NCBI GenBank assembly: GCA_000320545.1
Contig: ADNK01000048.1
Coordinates: 118,501 to 182,500 of the forward strand
Source: Bigelowiella natans CCMP2755
Lineage: Eukaryota > Cercozoa > Chlorarachniophyceae
Reading direction: 5' to 3'
DNA: 64,000 nucleotides
The notes beneath the pieces were generated by a model. It had not been told where the DNA came from. It searched no databases and saw nothing but the letters and a program-made list of their open reading frames with translations. The position numbers and the translations under genes were made by a program. Positions 1 through 12,356 of this stretch are shown here, one piece after another (the stretch's first letter is position 1; each line of letters opens with the position of its first letter).

Positions 1-2088
1 CTCAGCACAGCCTCAAAGAATTATGTGTGGGACTTACTTGCTTCTGAAATTGTTCCCATCCTCTTGAAGCACAAGGAGTTGCAGGATGGCGATGAAGGCC
101 AGATTGCCCTTTCAGATGCGATGCACATTGCAACTTTTTTCCTAACCTATCACGGGAAGCAGAAGCTGGGGGCTGTTGAGACCATAAAGCCGTTTTTGGA
201 CGCTTGTTTACACCTGGCCGATTCGACAAATTTTTTCATGAAGAAGTACGCCTGCCGAGGCCTTGGCATTTTTGGGGAACTCCCTATTGACATCAAGGCA
301 AAGGATGGAGTCATGAAAATCGTTACCAAGCTCATGAGCGACCCCAACGGGCTAATACGGGAGGAGGTAAACATGGCTGTCGCTTCCATGCTGCGAAACA
401 TGGACGACGACGATGACCTCAAAAAACTTGGCGAGAAGTTCCTCCCAGAAGTCGTCTCCAAAGCCATCTTTAGCATTGACCGCTATGCGAATGCAGTTGA
501 AACTGACGTATTTGCCCCGCTCTCGACTGCGATCGAAGAGCATGCGTCGATACTGGACGAAGCAGGGATTCTAGAGGCTCGTTTGCTTCCTCTCACTATA
601 GAAAGGATGAACACGCTCGATAGTGAAGACAGCGAACTCGATGAAACTTTCGACATCCTCGGTGCGATGATGAAGCAACTCAAGAGCCGATTCCTTCCTC
701 ATGCAAAGCCTTTGATGCTTAGAACTATTCAGGTGAGGAAGATGAAGACAACGGCAAAGTCGTTTCTTCTCCTCTACTCTTCTGTGAAATAACTGCAGAC
801 TTTGCTCTGATTCATGTCCGATATCGTGAGGCCAGACGGATTCACACCTTAATCTATAGTATCTGTTGTTGCTACATGTTCGCCTAAGAAAAACGATGGA
901 GAGCATACTTAGCACTCACTTATTCTCCCCCACCCCCCCTCCTCTTCCCCCTTCCATTCCACTGGATGAAATGGTAATGTTGCCTCCCACCATTAGATAA
1001 CGAAAGAGCTGCTAGCAAAGAACACCCAGCCACGATTGGAGTCGCGTGATGAAGACTCAGATGAAGACAGAGAGGAGGAGGAGGAGGACAGAATCGAGAA
1101 GATTTCCATGCTGCAGAAAGGATCCTTGGGATTTCTCGGTGCTATGGTGGACTGGAGCGCACAAGTAACGAGGCAGATTAACGGTGATGATGATGGAAAG
1201 CGCAAAGGCGATTCGAAGAAGTCTCAGAAAATGGGGGCAACAGAGATCGCCACTAAGGAGTTCCTGGAGTCGGACGATGCTAAGAAAATTCTCTCTGGAT
1301 ACAAAAAGGGGCAGCACCAGCAGCTACTCTGGTTTCTGATAGATTCTGGACCAATATTTCGAGTTGCACGACAAGGGATGTCATTGAGGCTGGACAGTGA
1401 GGCGTTGGAGTATGCTTTGAGCCTCGTCGGCGACATTGCACGGTGCTGCTTCGAAATTGATACGTTTGAGGAGGAGTTAAAGATGTTCCTCAATATGGCT
1501 GTAGACATGGTTGAATTGCTGGAGGACAAACGGTCGAGAACAAACTCGATTTGGATGATAGGCATGGTAGCGAGAGCGATGGGGAAGACTAGCATCGGAG
1601 AAAAAATACCAAGCTTAATTCGGCTTCTAAAGCCCTTCCTTAATCCGAAATTCTTCAACAGTGGGAAGGAGAAGCGTTTTGATAAAGATAAAGACTTGGA
1701 AAAGGGAGCCTCCTCGAGCATTCCAAACAATGCAGCGATAGCACTAGGATGTGTCGCCGGGGTTGCTCCTGACGTGGTGAGTTTGTCTGAAGGCCTGCTG
1801 GCAAGCTTCCTTAAAGAATGGTCCGACCACTGGTCTACTCACTTCAAACTCAGGGCAGCTGAGTCTGATGGGAAAACAAAAAAGAAGGCTAGATACACCG
1901 GTACAGAAAGGGAGGAATGCGCTCTCTCTTTCTCAGGAATGTGTAATACTGTTCTTTTGCACAAAAATAATCTGAGCAGCGACTGCCTCGCACGATTCGC
2001 AGATGCGATGCGGAACTTTCCTGAGCCAACAGAGGAGCTGAAAAAATTGTTCGATAAATGTAAAGCTGTTTGTAATGACAAAGATTGA
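1..2088 (+). CDS. Transportin-like karyopherin (importin-beta family), 3' part
   Basis: The reading frame is open at base 1, so the 5' end lies outside the window. Two exons are visible: 1-732 and 997-2088, joined in phase 0 across a 264-nt intron (CAG|GTGAGG to TTAG|ATA). The protein is alpha-helical and HEAT-repeat-like, with an acidic stretch (DEDSDEDREEEEED) just after the join. The C-terminal 150 residues resemble the transportin-1 C-terminus in order: a NNAAIALGCVAG block, an EREECALSFSGMC block, and FADAMRN followed by EELKKLFDKC. Transportins carry PY-NLS cargo such as hnRNPs into the nucleus in a Ran-dependent way. It could instead be another beta-karyopherin such as importin-5. The family is seen from the sequence; the transportin subtype is inferred from the C-terminal alignment from memory. 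Confidence 0.72.
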
Positions 2089-3007
2089 GATGCAAAGGTG
2101 CTCGTAAGCCATTTAATGAAATTTAGAAACCAAAATGTGCTGCTTAATGTTACTACACTCAATTTTTTTACTCGCAGTCACTACGTGTGTACTTCACTGT
2201 CATCTACTGAGCTAACTGCATGTGTGCTGTTGTCGCAATGTGACATAGTACTCATCAAATCGACAGAAACAGAGCATGCGCATGCTGGCATGCGATGATT
2301 CATCATGCAGTGATCGATGATGAACCAATTCATTGTGGTCCAGCGGTGGGAATTTGTGCTAGTTTGTGGCTGTGCTTGCTAGCTTGGCCGCCACCACATG
2401 CAGACCAGCCCCATGTAGCATGCACTGCATCGCTAGCTAGCTAGGCATGCTACATCTATCTACTTCATCGCAAATTTGATTTGAAATGAACTCCTGCTAG
2501 CCTGGCTTGTTTCGGATTGCACACGATGCTCATGTAGATCTAGCGGATGCGCCCAAGACAGGATGTTGCATGTGTTAGTAATGGACTCAAAGCATCTGCT
2601 ACATGTGTCATGTGTGCGCTGATGCCATGTCTAGTTGTGCAGATCTTTGGTGCAATTCAATGCGTCAAGGATGTCAGCATGACAAGAACATCTCTGCATA
2701 CGCATAGCCAATGATGATGAGCATTGAAGGAATTTAATCGTTTTATTACATCCGTCTCTAATAATAAGAACATCTGTGTTCACAACCTAATGTCATTTCT
2801 GATCACAATGCAGCATATCGTGCACGGACGATTTAATCGTGTTGTTACTTTTAATTACGACTTCTTACGCATCTAACTTAACAGGGTCCTTCTGTACGTG
2901 ATGAAATTAACTGTAGCTTTTAAAATCGACGATATTATGATGTTTCCTTAGGCGTGCAACGTAAGATATGGTGACGACTTCATCATTGTCACAAATCTAA
3001 TCCAACA
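2089..3007. other. Convergent intergenic island rich in CTAG/GCATGC words
   Basis: This is the tail-to-tail gap between the transportin-like gene and the CDPK gene. From about 2270 it is dense in short palindromes: GCATGC, TGCATG, and a GCTAGCTAGCTAG run near 2433. No supported ORF or RNA gene is visible. It contains one copy of the conserved 35-nt element (2723-2757), and a weaker look-alike (ATTTAATCG then GTTAC) at about 2828-2850. Confidence 0.6.
2723..2757 (+). repeat. Conserved 35-nt intergenic element, copy 1
   Basis: The element is a left core ATTGAAGGAATTTAAT, a 6-nt spacer, then ATTACATCCGTCT. Copies recur without gaps at 33968-34002 and 39450-39484, all on the plus strand. Identity is 33/35 with the copy at 39450 and 28/35 with the copy at 33968, where almost all differences fall in the spacer. 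The flanks are not obviously similar. The two cores can form an imperfect hairpin with the spacer as loop. Confidence 0.75.
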
Positions 3008-6000
3008 TCATTGATTCAAAATAAGGTTTATGTAACACAGATATGCTATTTCCATCCACAAAAACATTTGCCATTCATAAATGTATGAACTATAATCATA
3101 TGAAAGGAATGTAAGAGGAAGGGAAAGGACATACTCGTCGAAATAAATCTCCATATCTCCAGTTGTATCTCCCTCCTAGGAGTAAACATTAAATTCTAAG
3201 ATCTTAACGCATGAGAATTTTCCAAAAGCGAAATATGTGTGTGGTTAATAATACTACTCTTAGCAGAGAATCGACGTTGTACTTGCCTAAGTCACTACCT
3301 AGCAGTTGCTGTTGAACAATACATTAGGATATAATTTCCATGACAATTTATTGTTTGTTACTTACTTCTAAGTCCCATGCAGATATCTTCCCATCTTTCG
3401 TCACGTCCAGGGAGTCAAATAATTTCCGAAGTACTTTACTATCATTCTGTTACGACATAATGTGAGAACCTCACGTATTTACGTCGACTGATGCTACCTG
3501 GAGGTCGTCACCCAGAGAAGCTGCAAGGAATTCTGTATAACTTATTTGCCCTACAGGAAAAGGGATAAATTCTAGCACTTGCTGGTTCTTAAGAGAATAT
3601 ATGCATTTATCAACGTCAGATGAATATGTTGGTACGTACCTTCTTTATCAACGTCAAGTGATTCAAAGATAGCCTGAATCATGGAGCAAGTGATATCATA
3701 TTCTTTGTACAATGATCGATGAAAATAAACCAACTTTAGCATCAATTTTGATCTTATGTCGATTTAAACCGGCTTGAAGCTCTTCGAATGATATGTAACC
3801 GTCATGTTCTGTCCAAGACCAAAAGAATCTGGCTATTAGAAAAAATGACTGGTTACGGCCCCATGTTATGTACCTGTGTCCAGAGAGTCGAATGTAGACT
3901 TCAATTTTGCGACTTTATCGCTTTGCTCGTTAAATGCACGAACCTATTTTAGATATAACTTAATGAATCGATAAGGCAACAATAGATCAGGATTACCATG
4001 AGCACAAGCTTCTTCAAGCGCCCGCTTTTCTGGAATGATATCATACGCTCGAGGGCATCTCTGTTGAATCAGCATTAGTGTTATGATATAATATTTCAAA
4101 ATTACTTGCCTAGGATTAAGAAACCTTTCGAGTTGCTGATCCTTTGCATCACCTTTCTCAATATCTTTGAAGAAATCCGACTGAAGGCACAGAAAAATTG
4201 TTTTGCTGAAAGGATTTTGAGGCAATGTTTTAGAAGTTAGTAGCGGTACCTTTAAAGCATCAGCACAGGACCATCGCTTTTTTGGATCAAACTAGAAATA
4301 TGATTCTGGATCAAGAATGCAGAAATAGATACATTTGACAGATAGGTGATTTAAAACCTTCAATAATGAAGAAATAAGAGATTTTGCATTTGCACTCATT
4401 GACGCTGGATAGTGGACGACACCTTTACTGAAAAAACATTTCAGTCGTATCTATACTCCCAGAGCTTAATTATGGTAGGTCAACAATCGTGAATTCTCTT
4501 AAACTTGGCAACCGTATTGCATGGTCGAGTTGAGATTTGGTAGCTCCAGTGAAGGGCGGATTTGATGTAAGAAGTATGTATGTTAAAACCCCTAATGCCC
4601 AGCAGTCACATTTCTCGTCGTATCTGATGATCAATATGTGGTCAATATTGAACTAATCTTAGTAGGATATATCTCTACCTTCCGGTAAGGACTTGTGGAG
4701 ACATATAATAAGGTGTTCCACAAACAGTCTGCACAGTCAATGACGAAAGTTGGCATCCACAAAATTACTTATTCCCATGAAGTAGGACCTGCATATGCCT
4801 CTTCCTTTCAGTCTTAGTAGTACTAATCTGGAAAACAGTCTTTTCAGTGTTGCGTAGGTATTATATCAAATAAACCATTACGTACCCGCCCCTTTTTTAA
4901 GTTGACCCTTTGCATTTTCTTACCAATTCCGAAATCTATAACCTTCGTATGAAAGAGTATAAGTTAGTACCCGGCTTCACAAGGTCGTCTTCTGCTTCGT
5001 TTACACATACAATGATATCTTCAAGGTTATCTGGTGATGTAAAGACAAAGTTCTCCAGTTTGATGTCGCGATGACATATTCCCTGGAATAAAGAAACTGC
5101 GTTACTTATTACAAACTTTTCAGATCTTGGCTAAACCTTGCTGTGACAATATGCTATGGCAGATATGATTTTCCTCATCACTCTGGCGACCTTGAACGTA
5201 TTTGTAACAAAAATAGAGAGTCTCATGAATTAAGCTGTATTATGCTTGGTCAATTCAAAATTCAACCTCTCTCTCGGTTCTAAATTGAACCTTCCCTAAA
5301 TCCTACAGTTGAAGAATGTGTAAAGTATGAAGCTGAAATTCGCAAACTCAATTATAAGAATAAATAATGCCTTTCCTTCCAACAGCTGCATCACAAGATA
5401 CCTAAAAACCGTAATTATTTATAGATTAAAGATCAATCAATGCGGTATTATAGCTATAAGATACCAAAAAAATAAAGATTACATTTTCGTTCCTTGCTCA
5501 TAAACTTCGTACAATCGCACAATGTTTGGATGATCCAATTGACGCAAAATATCTACCTGGGAATAACGAGAGAGTCTGACATCATATAAAACATTGTATG
5601 GGACATTCAAACCTCATTTCTCAGTTCTTCCAACTGCGCCGGATCAAGCTTATGTTTGTTAATACTTTTGATTGCAAATCTAAGTGAGCGAATCTAATTA
5701 GCCTTGCGATTTCATCGATCTCCTTAACAATTTTTGCGGGAATGCACAATTGACGACATCTTCATCTAACCTTTGCTTTGTCTTTCTATGCGTCACTACG
5801 TGAACCTAAAAGATACACAATTTAAGAATTTAAGGCGGTCCAAACTAATATCAGGGGATCAGGGGATGGCTCACCGATCCAGTCATACCAGCTCCCAAAA
5901 GATTCCCACGAGAATATATATGCCACACTCCAGCACTTTTGTATGATTTAAGCATCTGATCAATAAGAATTACAATTTAACAAAGTGAATCGTCCTTTAA

Positions 6001-6170
6001 TTCATACAAGTAAGAAATTGTATCTGTCATTGATGCCAACTTTCCTTAACCTGTTCATGAATCCCGCCATTACTATCCAAGCGATTTTTCCTCTTTGGAG
6101 ATTTTTCTTGATGAACTTAAGTTACATTTAACATCGTGTAATATATCATACGGTGATGTGCATTCTCCAT
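3008..6170 (-). CDS. Calcium-dependent protein kinase (CDPK)
   Basis: The gene has about 25 small exons on the minus strand and no long ORF, so it is easily missed. From the start at 6170 (MENAHH) the joined exons give: a glycine loop LLGAGMTGSV, the ATP lysine in FAIKSI, catalytic loop HRDIKLEN, DFG in VIDFGIGKK, and an activation-segment CGTPYYMSPQ. These are followed by WALGVLTYILL, then the junction SGRLKKLVL and EF-hands DTEHDGYISFEE, DVDKEGQISYTE, DVTKDGKISAWD and a degenerate fourth (GDTTGDMEIYFDE). All kinase catalytic residues are present, so it is predicted active and calcium-regulated. Two introns appear to use GC donors (AAG|GCATTA and CCTAG|GCAAGT). No N-terminal Gly2 for myristoylation is seen. 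The last exon and stop (3008) are the least certain part. It faces the TIM23 gene head-to-head. Confidence 0.88.
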
Positions 6171-6992
6171 TATTTCTGCATGCAAATTTAATCTTGTCAT
6201 CATGTCAACATGCAACATGATGCACACCACGCATTCGATTTTCGAATGCTTGGAGAGTTCGCTAACCCGGTTCATCTTCTGACATGCACAATCCCATTAT
6301 TTTAAATTGAACGAGAGGTAGAGATCAGTGAGATCAATCAGTTTGGGCAACGAATCGGGGGAGCAAGGACAAAAAAGCAAAGAAGCACAATCCTGCGATG
6401 CTCCTTTTCTGCTAATTTAGCGCTTTGGGATCACAACGGAGCGACAACCACCGAAGATGTCGCTACATGTAAATGTCCTTTGTTTGCCTTACAAAAAACC
6501 ATTATATCGTAAGACATAAATTTATCGTATAAATACCCAAGGTAGAACTTTATAATGAAATGCTTCGAATTGATTCTCTGTCTCTTTTCTCCCATGCAAC
6601 ATGAATATCGGCACAAAAAATATCGATATTCTCAGCTTAAATTTCATGATTTTCCAGACCGTACTTTATTTTTAAGAAATATAAAGAGATTCATTCCCTG
6701 CGACAATTCTTTCTCCCAATCTTCAGGGGGTTACGGTGTAATCGCGCAATCGTTAATCTCAGACCATAGAAATACATGTTGGATCCTAGAACTCGCCTCG
6801 AATTATATATTTACGCACTTTTTTGTATGTCGTCATAAGATATAGGACGCTAACAAAGCATATTGCCAATATTTTTTCAATTAATATTATTCTGAACAGA
6901 TCCACGTGGAGGAGTGAAGGCACCAGTAATATACCTCCGTGTCAGGCTGAGTGAGAACTGGCATCTGCTATACATGGAAGCTTAGTGGAATC
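6171..6992. other. Divergent intergenic region (CDPK / TIM23-like)
   Basis: This 0.8-kb head-to-head spacer is AT-rich and lacks CTAG-type islands. I see no convincing gene; the short ORFs at 6431-6845 lack family features or codon consistency. It presumably holds the promoters of both flanking genes, but no specific motif is supportable. Confidence 0.4.
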
Positions 6993-9435
6993 ATGGAGAT
7001 TCTAAACGACGACGCGGTGTTCAATGAAGGGACAGAGGAGAAGAAACCTCCTATGAGCAAAAGGCTCCTGGCGGAGAAGAATGTTGACGAAAAAGCCGGC
7101 GCAGAAGGTATTTACACTACTTTTTACACGACTTTTAGGATTTCAGCGGGCCTAGATCATGGTCCGGCGTCTCATGCGGAATATGTGCTATGCAATTAGA
7201 TTACTTATACTTGCGCCGGAGTGGGATTGACAATCCAGAGGAGTTTATGAGAGCACGGAGAGAAGAAGGTACCCAGCACACTCTTTTCCAGATCGTGTCC
7301 TGATCCTTATGAATATCAGCAAAGCCTCTCCGCGATCGATATTACTGCTTCAAACCGCTTGAGGCAATACCTATCTACGAGGAAGAGAGCGATGAAAAGG
7401 CGGCAAATAATCATCTTATAAACGCGGTTTTTGAACAAATCGATCCCGAGAAAGTCGACACTCTGAGAAGGTGGGAGACCCCTTCCGAAGAAGAAAAGAG
7501 ATTCATGGACTCTGGAAAAGATTTTGATCCAACCAAGAGCGTACTTGGAGTGTACAATAAGGTGATTACCACCTAAACGCAGTTATTATCCTTTTAATAC
7601 GGCCCATTGTTTACAGGCGGCGGGTGATCTTATGGGGCCCGATTTTGCTCTCCCCTATTACATACCATATTCTGTACCTTTGGAGGAACAAGAGCTATTT
7701 CTACCGGGAATCGACGACATCATTGTAATTGAGCATCCTCGAAACTGGATATACTACCATCGTAAATGAATCCTGTACTATGCGTTGAAATGACTCTCCT
7801 CGTCTTATTGTACCCAGGACGATTACAAGGCCTGGCAGAAGATGGAGGATCTTACGAAAGGAGAAGAAACAATGTCTAAAAAGCTGTTTGGTGGGGAGAT
7901 AGAAGATGACGTGGAAGAATATTCCGTCTCGGTAGGAGCCAGTTCAATTTTTACTTTACGCCATTGTAGCAACGCTGCTTGTTTTTCAGGCTACGGATGG
8001 GAAAACAACGTCGAGATTCACAACATCTGGACCGACTGGGAGAGACACGACACCCTTCTTCCAAATTTGTTTTGTGCGCGTCGGGGTTGCGTTCGGATCC
8101 GGTACCTCTTCCTCACAACATCAAGCACCGAAGTTGGGCTAATAGGATTTTCTCTTCTTCTTCTTCCTTTTCTAGGCTTCGGGTTTGGGGGATTAATCGG
8201 GGCCGCTGCAGTCTACCAATCTGGGGAAAATCTGTCCGCCTCTCTTCGAAGAACGTAATAAGCGTCGGTTGGAGAATGAAAGATGCGAAAGATCGCCACG
8301 AATATGTTCATAAAGTTCATCTCGCCAGAGGATTGTGTCTGGTGGCAGAAACTCTGATATCAATCTCGGAATAATTAAAACAAATAAATTCTGAGATTGG
8401 CCATGCTCGTTTCGCCACTGCCCTCTTGGGTGCGCCCGTTGTTACGAACTTACTATAATGTTGGTTGTTCTTCTACAGGCAAATGTTCAACTCCTTTCTT
8501 TCTCAAGGAACGAGATGGGGGAATTCCTTCGGAGTTCTAGGTTTGGTTCAGCTAACCTACTCATTGAGTCACACCTCCTCCACATTGATAGTAGAAGTAA
8601 ATAGAGTAATTATAATACTGTTGGTGCGTCTTCAGCCTTCCTGTATACTGGATACTACGTGGCCATTAGAGACTATGTGTACGCCCAAGAATACTTCAAG
8701 GTGTTGTATGTAGTTGTCCTTCTGGCATCGTCACGTTGTTTCATCTATCTCTCCTCGCGCAGTAGCCTTGCATCTCAAAATGAAGATTTATGATGTAATC
8801 TTGAATTGCTGCCGGGTCTCTGCCATATGGCTCCGACGAGAGACATCGCCAAAATTAGAAACTTACATCAGTCTCGTTTTTCGTGGGTGACCATCGTCCA
8901 ATCTTAATTCTACAAATCTCCACGTTGTTTCTAGGGAGATTCGAGAGAGATGGATAAAGAATGGTTCCTCATCAACTCCTCGGCTGGTGCGCTTACTGGC
9001 CTGACCTACAAACTCAACTGTAAGCAGGGAAAAGAAGACTTCTCCCATTCTCCCCTTTGCATCGCCGTCCTCGACTTTGTCTGAATCTAGTCTTTTCTCC
9101 CTCTTCTCAGTACGGAAGAGAAGGGCTATGCTTCTATCTGCGGCACTCGGTAGTAGCGATAGAATAATTGAACCTTCTTTGCTAGTTGTTTGTTTTACAC
9201 TTTAATTCTCCACTAGAGGTAACTCATGTGCCGTATTCCAGGTGCCGTCTCCTGTGCCATGGTAACGCAACCGTTCCGCTTTCCAAGTTTCGATAGATTT
9301 GCGGACTGGATGGGCTCCAAATTCTACAGCTTTAGACGAAAGGATAAATTCTATGCGCCTATTGGATTGGATAGCGATGAGGATGATGAAAAGATCATGG
9401 AGAGGGCACGAGCAAGGGCTAAAGGATCTGCCTAG
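6993..9435 (+). CDS. TIM23-like mitochondrial inner-membrane translocase subunit (Tim17/22/23 family)
   Basis: There are eleven exons, all phase-consistent: 6993-7107, 7200-7268, 7320-7561, 7617-7724, 7818-7931, 7990-8101, 8176-8254, 8479-8540, 8636-8700, 8935-9019 and 9242-9435, giving about 414 residues. The C-terminal half has the Tim17/22/23 pattern: glycine-rich first helix (GFGFGGLIGAAAVYQ), NSF...GTRWGNSFGVLG, YTGYYVAIRD, then INSSAGALTGLTYK. Before it lies the short Tim23-type presequence-binding-like segment (LPYYIPYSVP...LFLPG). The family forms the protein-conducting channel for matrix preproteins. The protein is about twice the usual Tim23 length: roughly 120 charged residues precede the LPYY segment and an acidic linker (exon 5) sits between it and the channel domain. 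Starts at 6951 or 6993 are both open; 6993 is chosen because the acidic N-terminus begins there. Confidence 0.8.
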
Positions 9436-10161
9436 AAAAAGCAACAAATCATGTCATTGTTACACTGAGCTGATGTTCGATCTGCAATCGTCATGGTTGA
9501 TAAAGGAACCAAATTTGGATTCAACAATAGTACTGCAATTCATGCTGATGTACGATATACAGCGAACGATCGTGCACGTTTCTGCCTGCAGCACACAAGC
9601 CATCAACATGTGGCTGGTCCATGCAACAGCGAATTGAAACAAAAAAGCCATCGCAAGAATTTGCATTGGTTGTCGCAAAACATGCTGGGCGCACATGCAT
9701 GTATATATTTGAAGCGAGCAGCATGGGCGCATACTAGCACATATCACAACATGCATTGAAGTGCACAACGACCCGTTCATAAAGTTGTAGTGGCTTATTA
9801 TGTATTCCGTCACGGTCGTGCCGAGCACGCACAGTGTTGCAACATGGTGTAATACATGTGCTCTCTACGATCGATCGTCTTGCTAGCTCGATCCATGTGA
9901 CAATGCAGATTGCCGAATGTCTAGCTGCGCGCAGCTGACAGCTGACTCCAGCAAGGATTCTAATTGTTGCTTTTATGTTCGGACTATGACGATATGTAAC
10001 CAAGGCCATATAGATTCGTTCTCTGCTAGGCGTCATGTACATGTCTGAGGCTATGGGCGTTGTCTGATGATCCAAAGCATTTAAACACATAGAACACGTT
10101 GACTCTCATGCAATCATTCGCTTCTATTACGTCTAATGCAATCCATCACTCTTGAAGCGAG
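9436..10161. other. Convergent intergenic island
   Basis: This is the tail-to-tail gap between TIM23-like and the PH-domain gene. It is rich in ATGCATG, CATGC, CGATCGATCG and GCTAGCTCG words. Several overlapping open frames exist on both strands but none shows a domain or a consistent exon structure. A possible degenerate copy of the 35-nt element (ATTCGCTTCTATTAC then GTCTAAT) lies near 10115-10137. Confidence 0.5.
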
Positions 10162-11276
10162 CTAAGCCACGGTTCCTCTGTGATTATGGCTGCTGCTCTC
10201 TTCCTCTTCCTGTATCGGATCGAAGGAAAGCTGGGAGCTTACACCACTGAGGGCTCTATTTATTCTACGACGACGCTTGTCCATCGAGACGATTCTCCTA
10301 GTTTGATTCTTCGGGCTATTCGTGCCTATAGAATGCGATTCCTTTCCCTGTGGAGGCGGTGCCATCGACGACTTCTTATCGTCATCGAGTTCATGAACTA
10401 ATGAAACCATAGAGGATCGCGAGGCGTTCGGCAACTTCGGCAACTGGCTCCAGACACTTCGACTGTTCAATGGTTGTACATAAACATATTTTATGCGCTT
10501 TCCGAGGAGGATAAATTGAGCTAATGTAAGCAAGGATGAACACCACTATCATCATCACCATCACCACTCCTCCCGACTACGCGAACTTACGTGAGACGAG
10601 TTTGCTCTTTAAATAAATTCCCTGTCGCTTCCTTGAATTGCTGGACCTGCGAGGTGAAGGGAAAGAAAAGAGAACGGGGGGGGGTAGGGGAGACGCGAGA
10701 GTGAGCCTTATTTGTTAAAAACATAGGAAGAATCTAGCTCTGAAGCGGATTGACTGTGAAAAATGGAAAGTAAACTGCGAAATTTTTTACCAGTTGACTC
10801 ATTCCCTTGGCCTTGATCGCATGTCTGTGGTACGAAAAAGAATAGTATGGGCGATGAGTCGAGTCATTTATACGGAGGAGGCATGGACAGAGGGGAGGGA
10901 GCATAGATGATGATCTTTTCATCAGATTAGTTTATGAATTGAAAGTTGAAACTCGCCACAGCATCGTTCTATTAAGATACTCCTGGGCGCCAAATGACAC
11001 TTGATGTTTTCGTTTTCATCATCCGCATTCTTCGGACAACATTCAGATTTCTTTCTTCTTTCTCTTCTTCTTATTCTTCTTCTCCTCCTCTACGTCGCAA
11101 CAACAAACAACTTATACAGTACCTCAATTTCATCCATCCTATCTGACGGACGAGACTAGACCTAAATATATTTTATCACACAAACGAAAATAATGCTGAG
11201 ACTCCCGGACTCTAAGGCATAACAGGCGAGCAAGTACATTGAAACACATTCACATACGGATGATTTTAAAGGGGCG

Positions 11277-11346
<70 letters not shown>

Positions 11347-12317
11347 TGTGTGTGTAATATAATAACTAATATCATAATCGTGCATGAGGTCTCTCTCATT
11401 CGTACCTCAGCCATACAAACAGCTTGTTTTCAGCAAGCTTCTGTACAGTAAGCACCCAGTCCAACAGCACTCCCTCTACTCAATCAGACAACATCCATGT
11501 GATGAGGCCAAATGGGGTTATTCACGCATAATTAACATGATATTGGGTCAAACGAGGATAGAGTAAGGTCATCATTTTGCATGCTGCAGGAGAAACACTA
11601 GGAATAACACTACCGAAGGTATCCTGTGATAGAAATGTTTCAGAAAGCATCATGATCATTAATAATCCCAAAAAATCTTGCAGATATATCCCCCCCCCCC
11701 TTCTTCTATGGCTAGATGGGTTATTCAACTCAACACAACCTGGAAAAGTGAGGTCCACGGTCCGGTAGCTGAGGACGATGCTGCAGCACAGCCATGGCGG
11801 GTACCTTCCCAGAAATCCGGTGTCGGCGGTGGACATCTGCTGGAATCGACGCGACTTCGGCCCTACCAGGAAGCCAATAACTTTGTCCAATTCCACCGAT
11901 GTTTCCCCGAGCCCCCAGCGTTTCTTCCAGCATATGCGCTTCTTATCCTGGGAGAGGTAGATCCATCGTTCGACGCTGGATCTTTGCATGTAGTGGTGCT
12001 TCGTAACCCTCATTCCGTTCATGATATGGTTCATGAAGGTCGATGGGGTGCGAAACACTCTTGCCGATGTATTGCGGCGAGTCTCGATCCAATACTTCCG
12101 ACCTTTTGCATAACTATTCTTTATGCGGCTTTTGTTGGAGATGGTGAAACTTATCTGGCTCTGCGAACGCTGAACAAGCTCCGCTCGTAGGCTCTTGGTT
12201 TTCTGTTCCATAAATGTGTCAGTCTTTGAGCGAGTCGGCTTTGGTCTGGTTGTGCTACTGCTACTGCCAGTACTGCTCCTGGGCGTGGTTGTAGTTGGCG
12301 ATGGGTTGGTGGTCACC

Positions 12318-12356
<39 letters not shown>

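Noticed and set aside
2089-2900. Island as a transposon or SINE with terminal repeats
   Set aside because: I looked for terminal inverted repeats, target-site duplications, poly(A) or tRNA-like boxes and saw none. Only the 35-nt element is shared between islands.
9460-10090. Overlapping ORFs on both strands in the 9.4-10.1 kb island
   Set aside because: No domain, no conserved motif and no phase-consistent splicing; openness follows from base composition.
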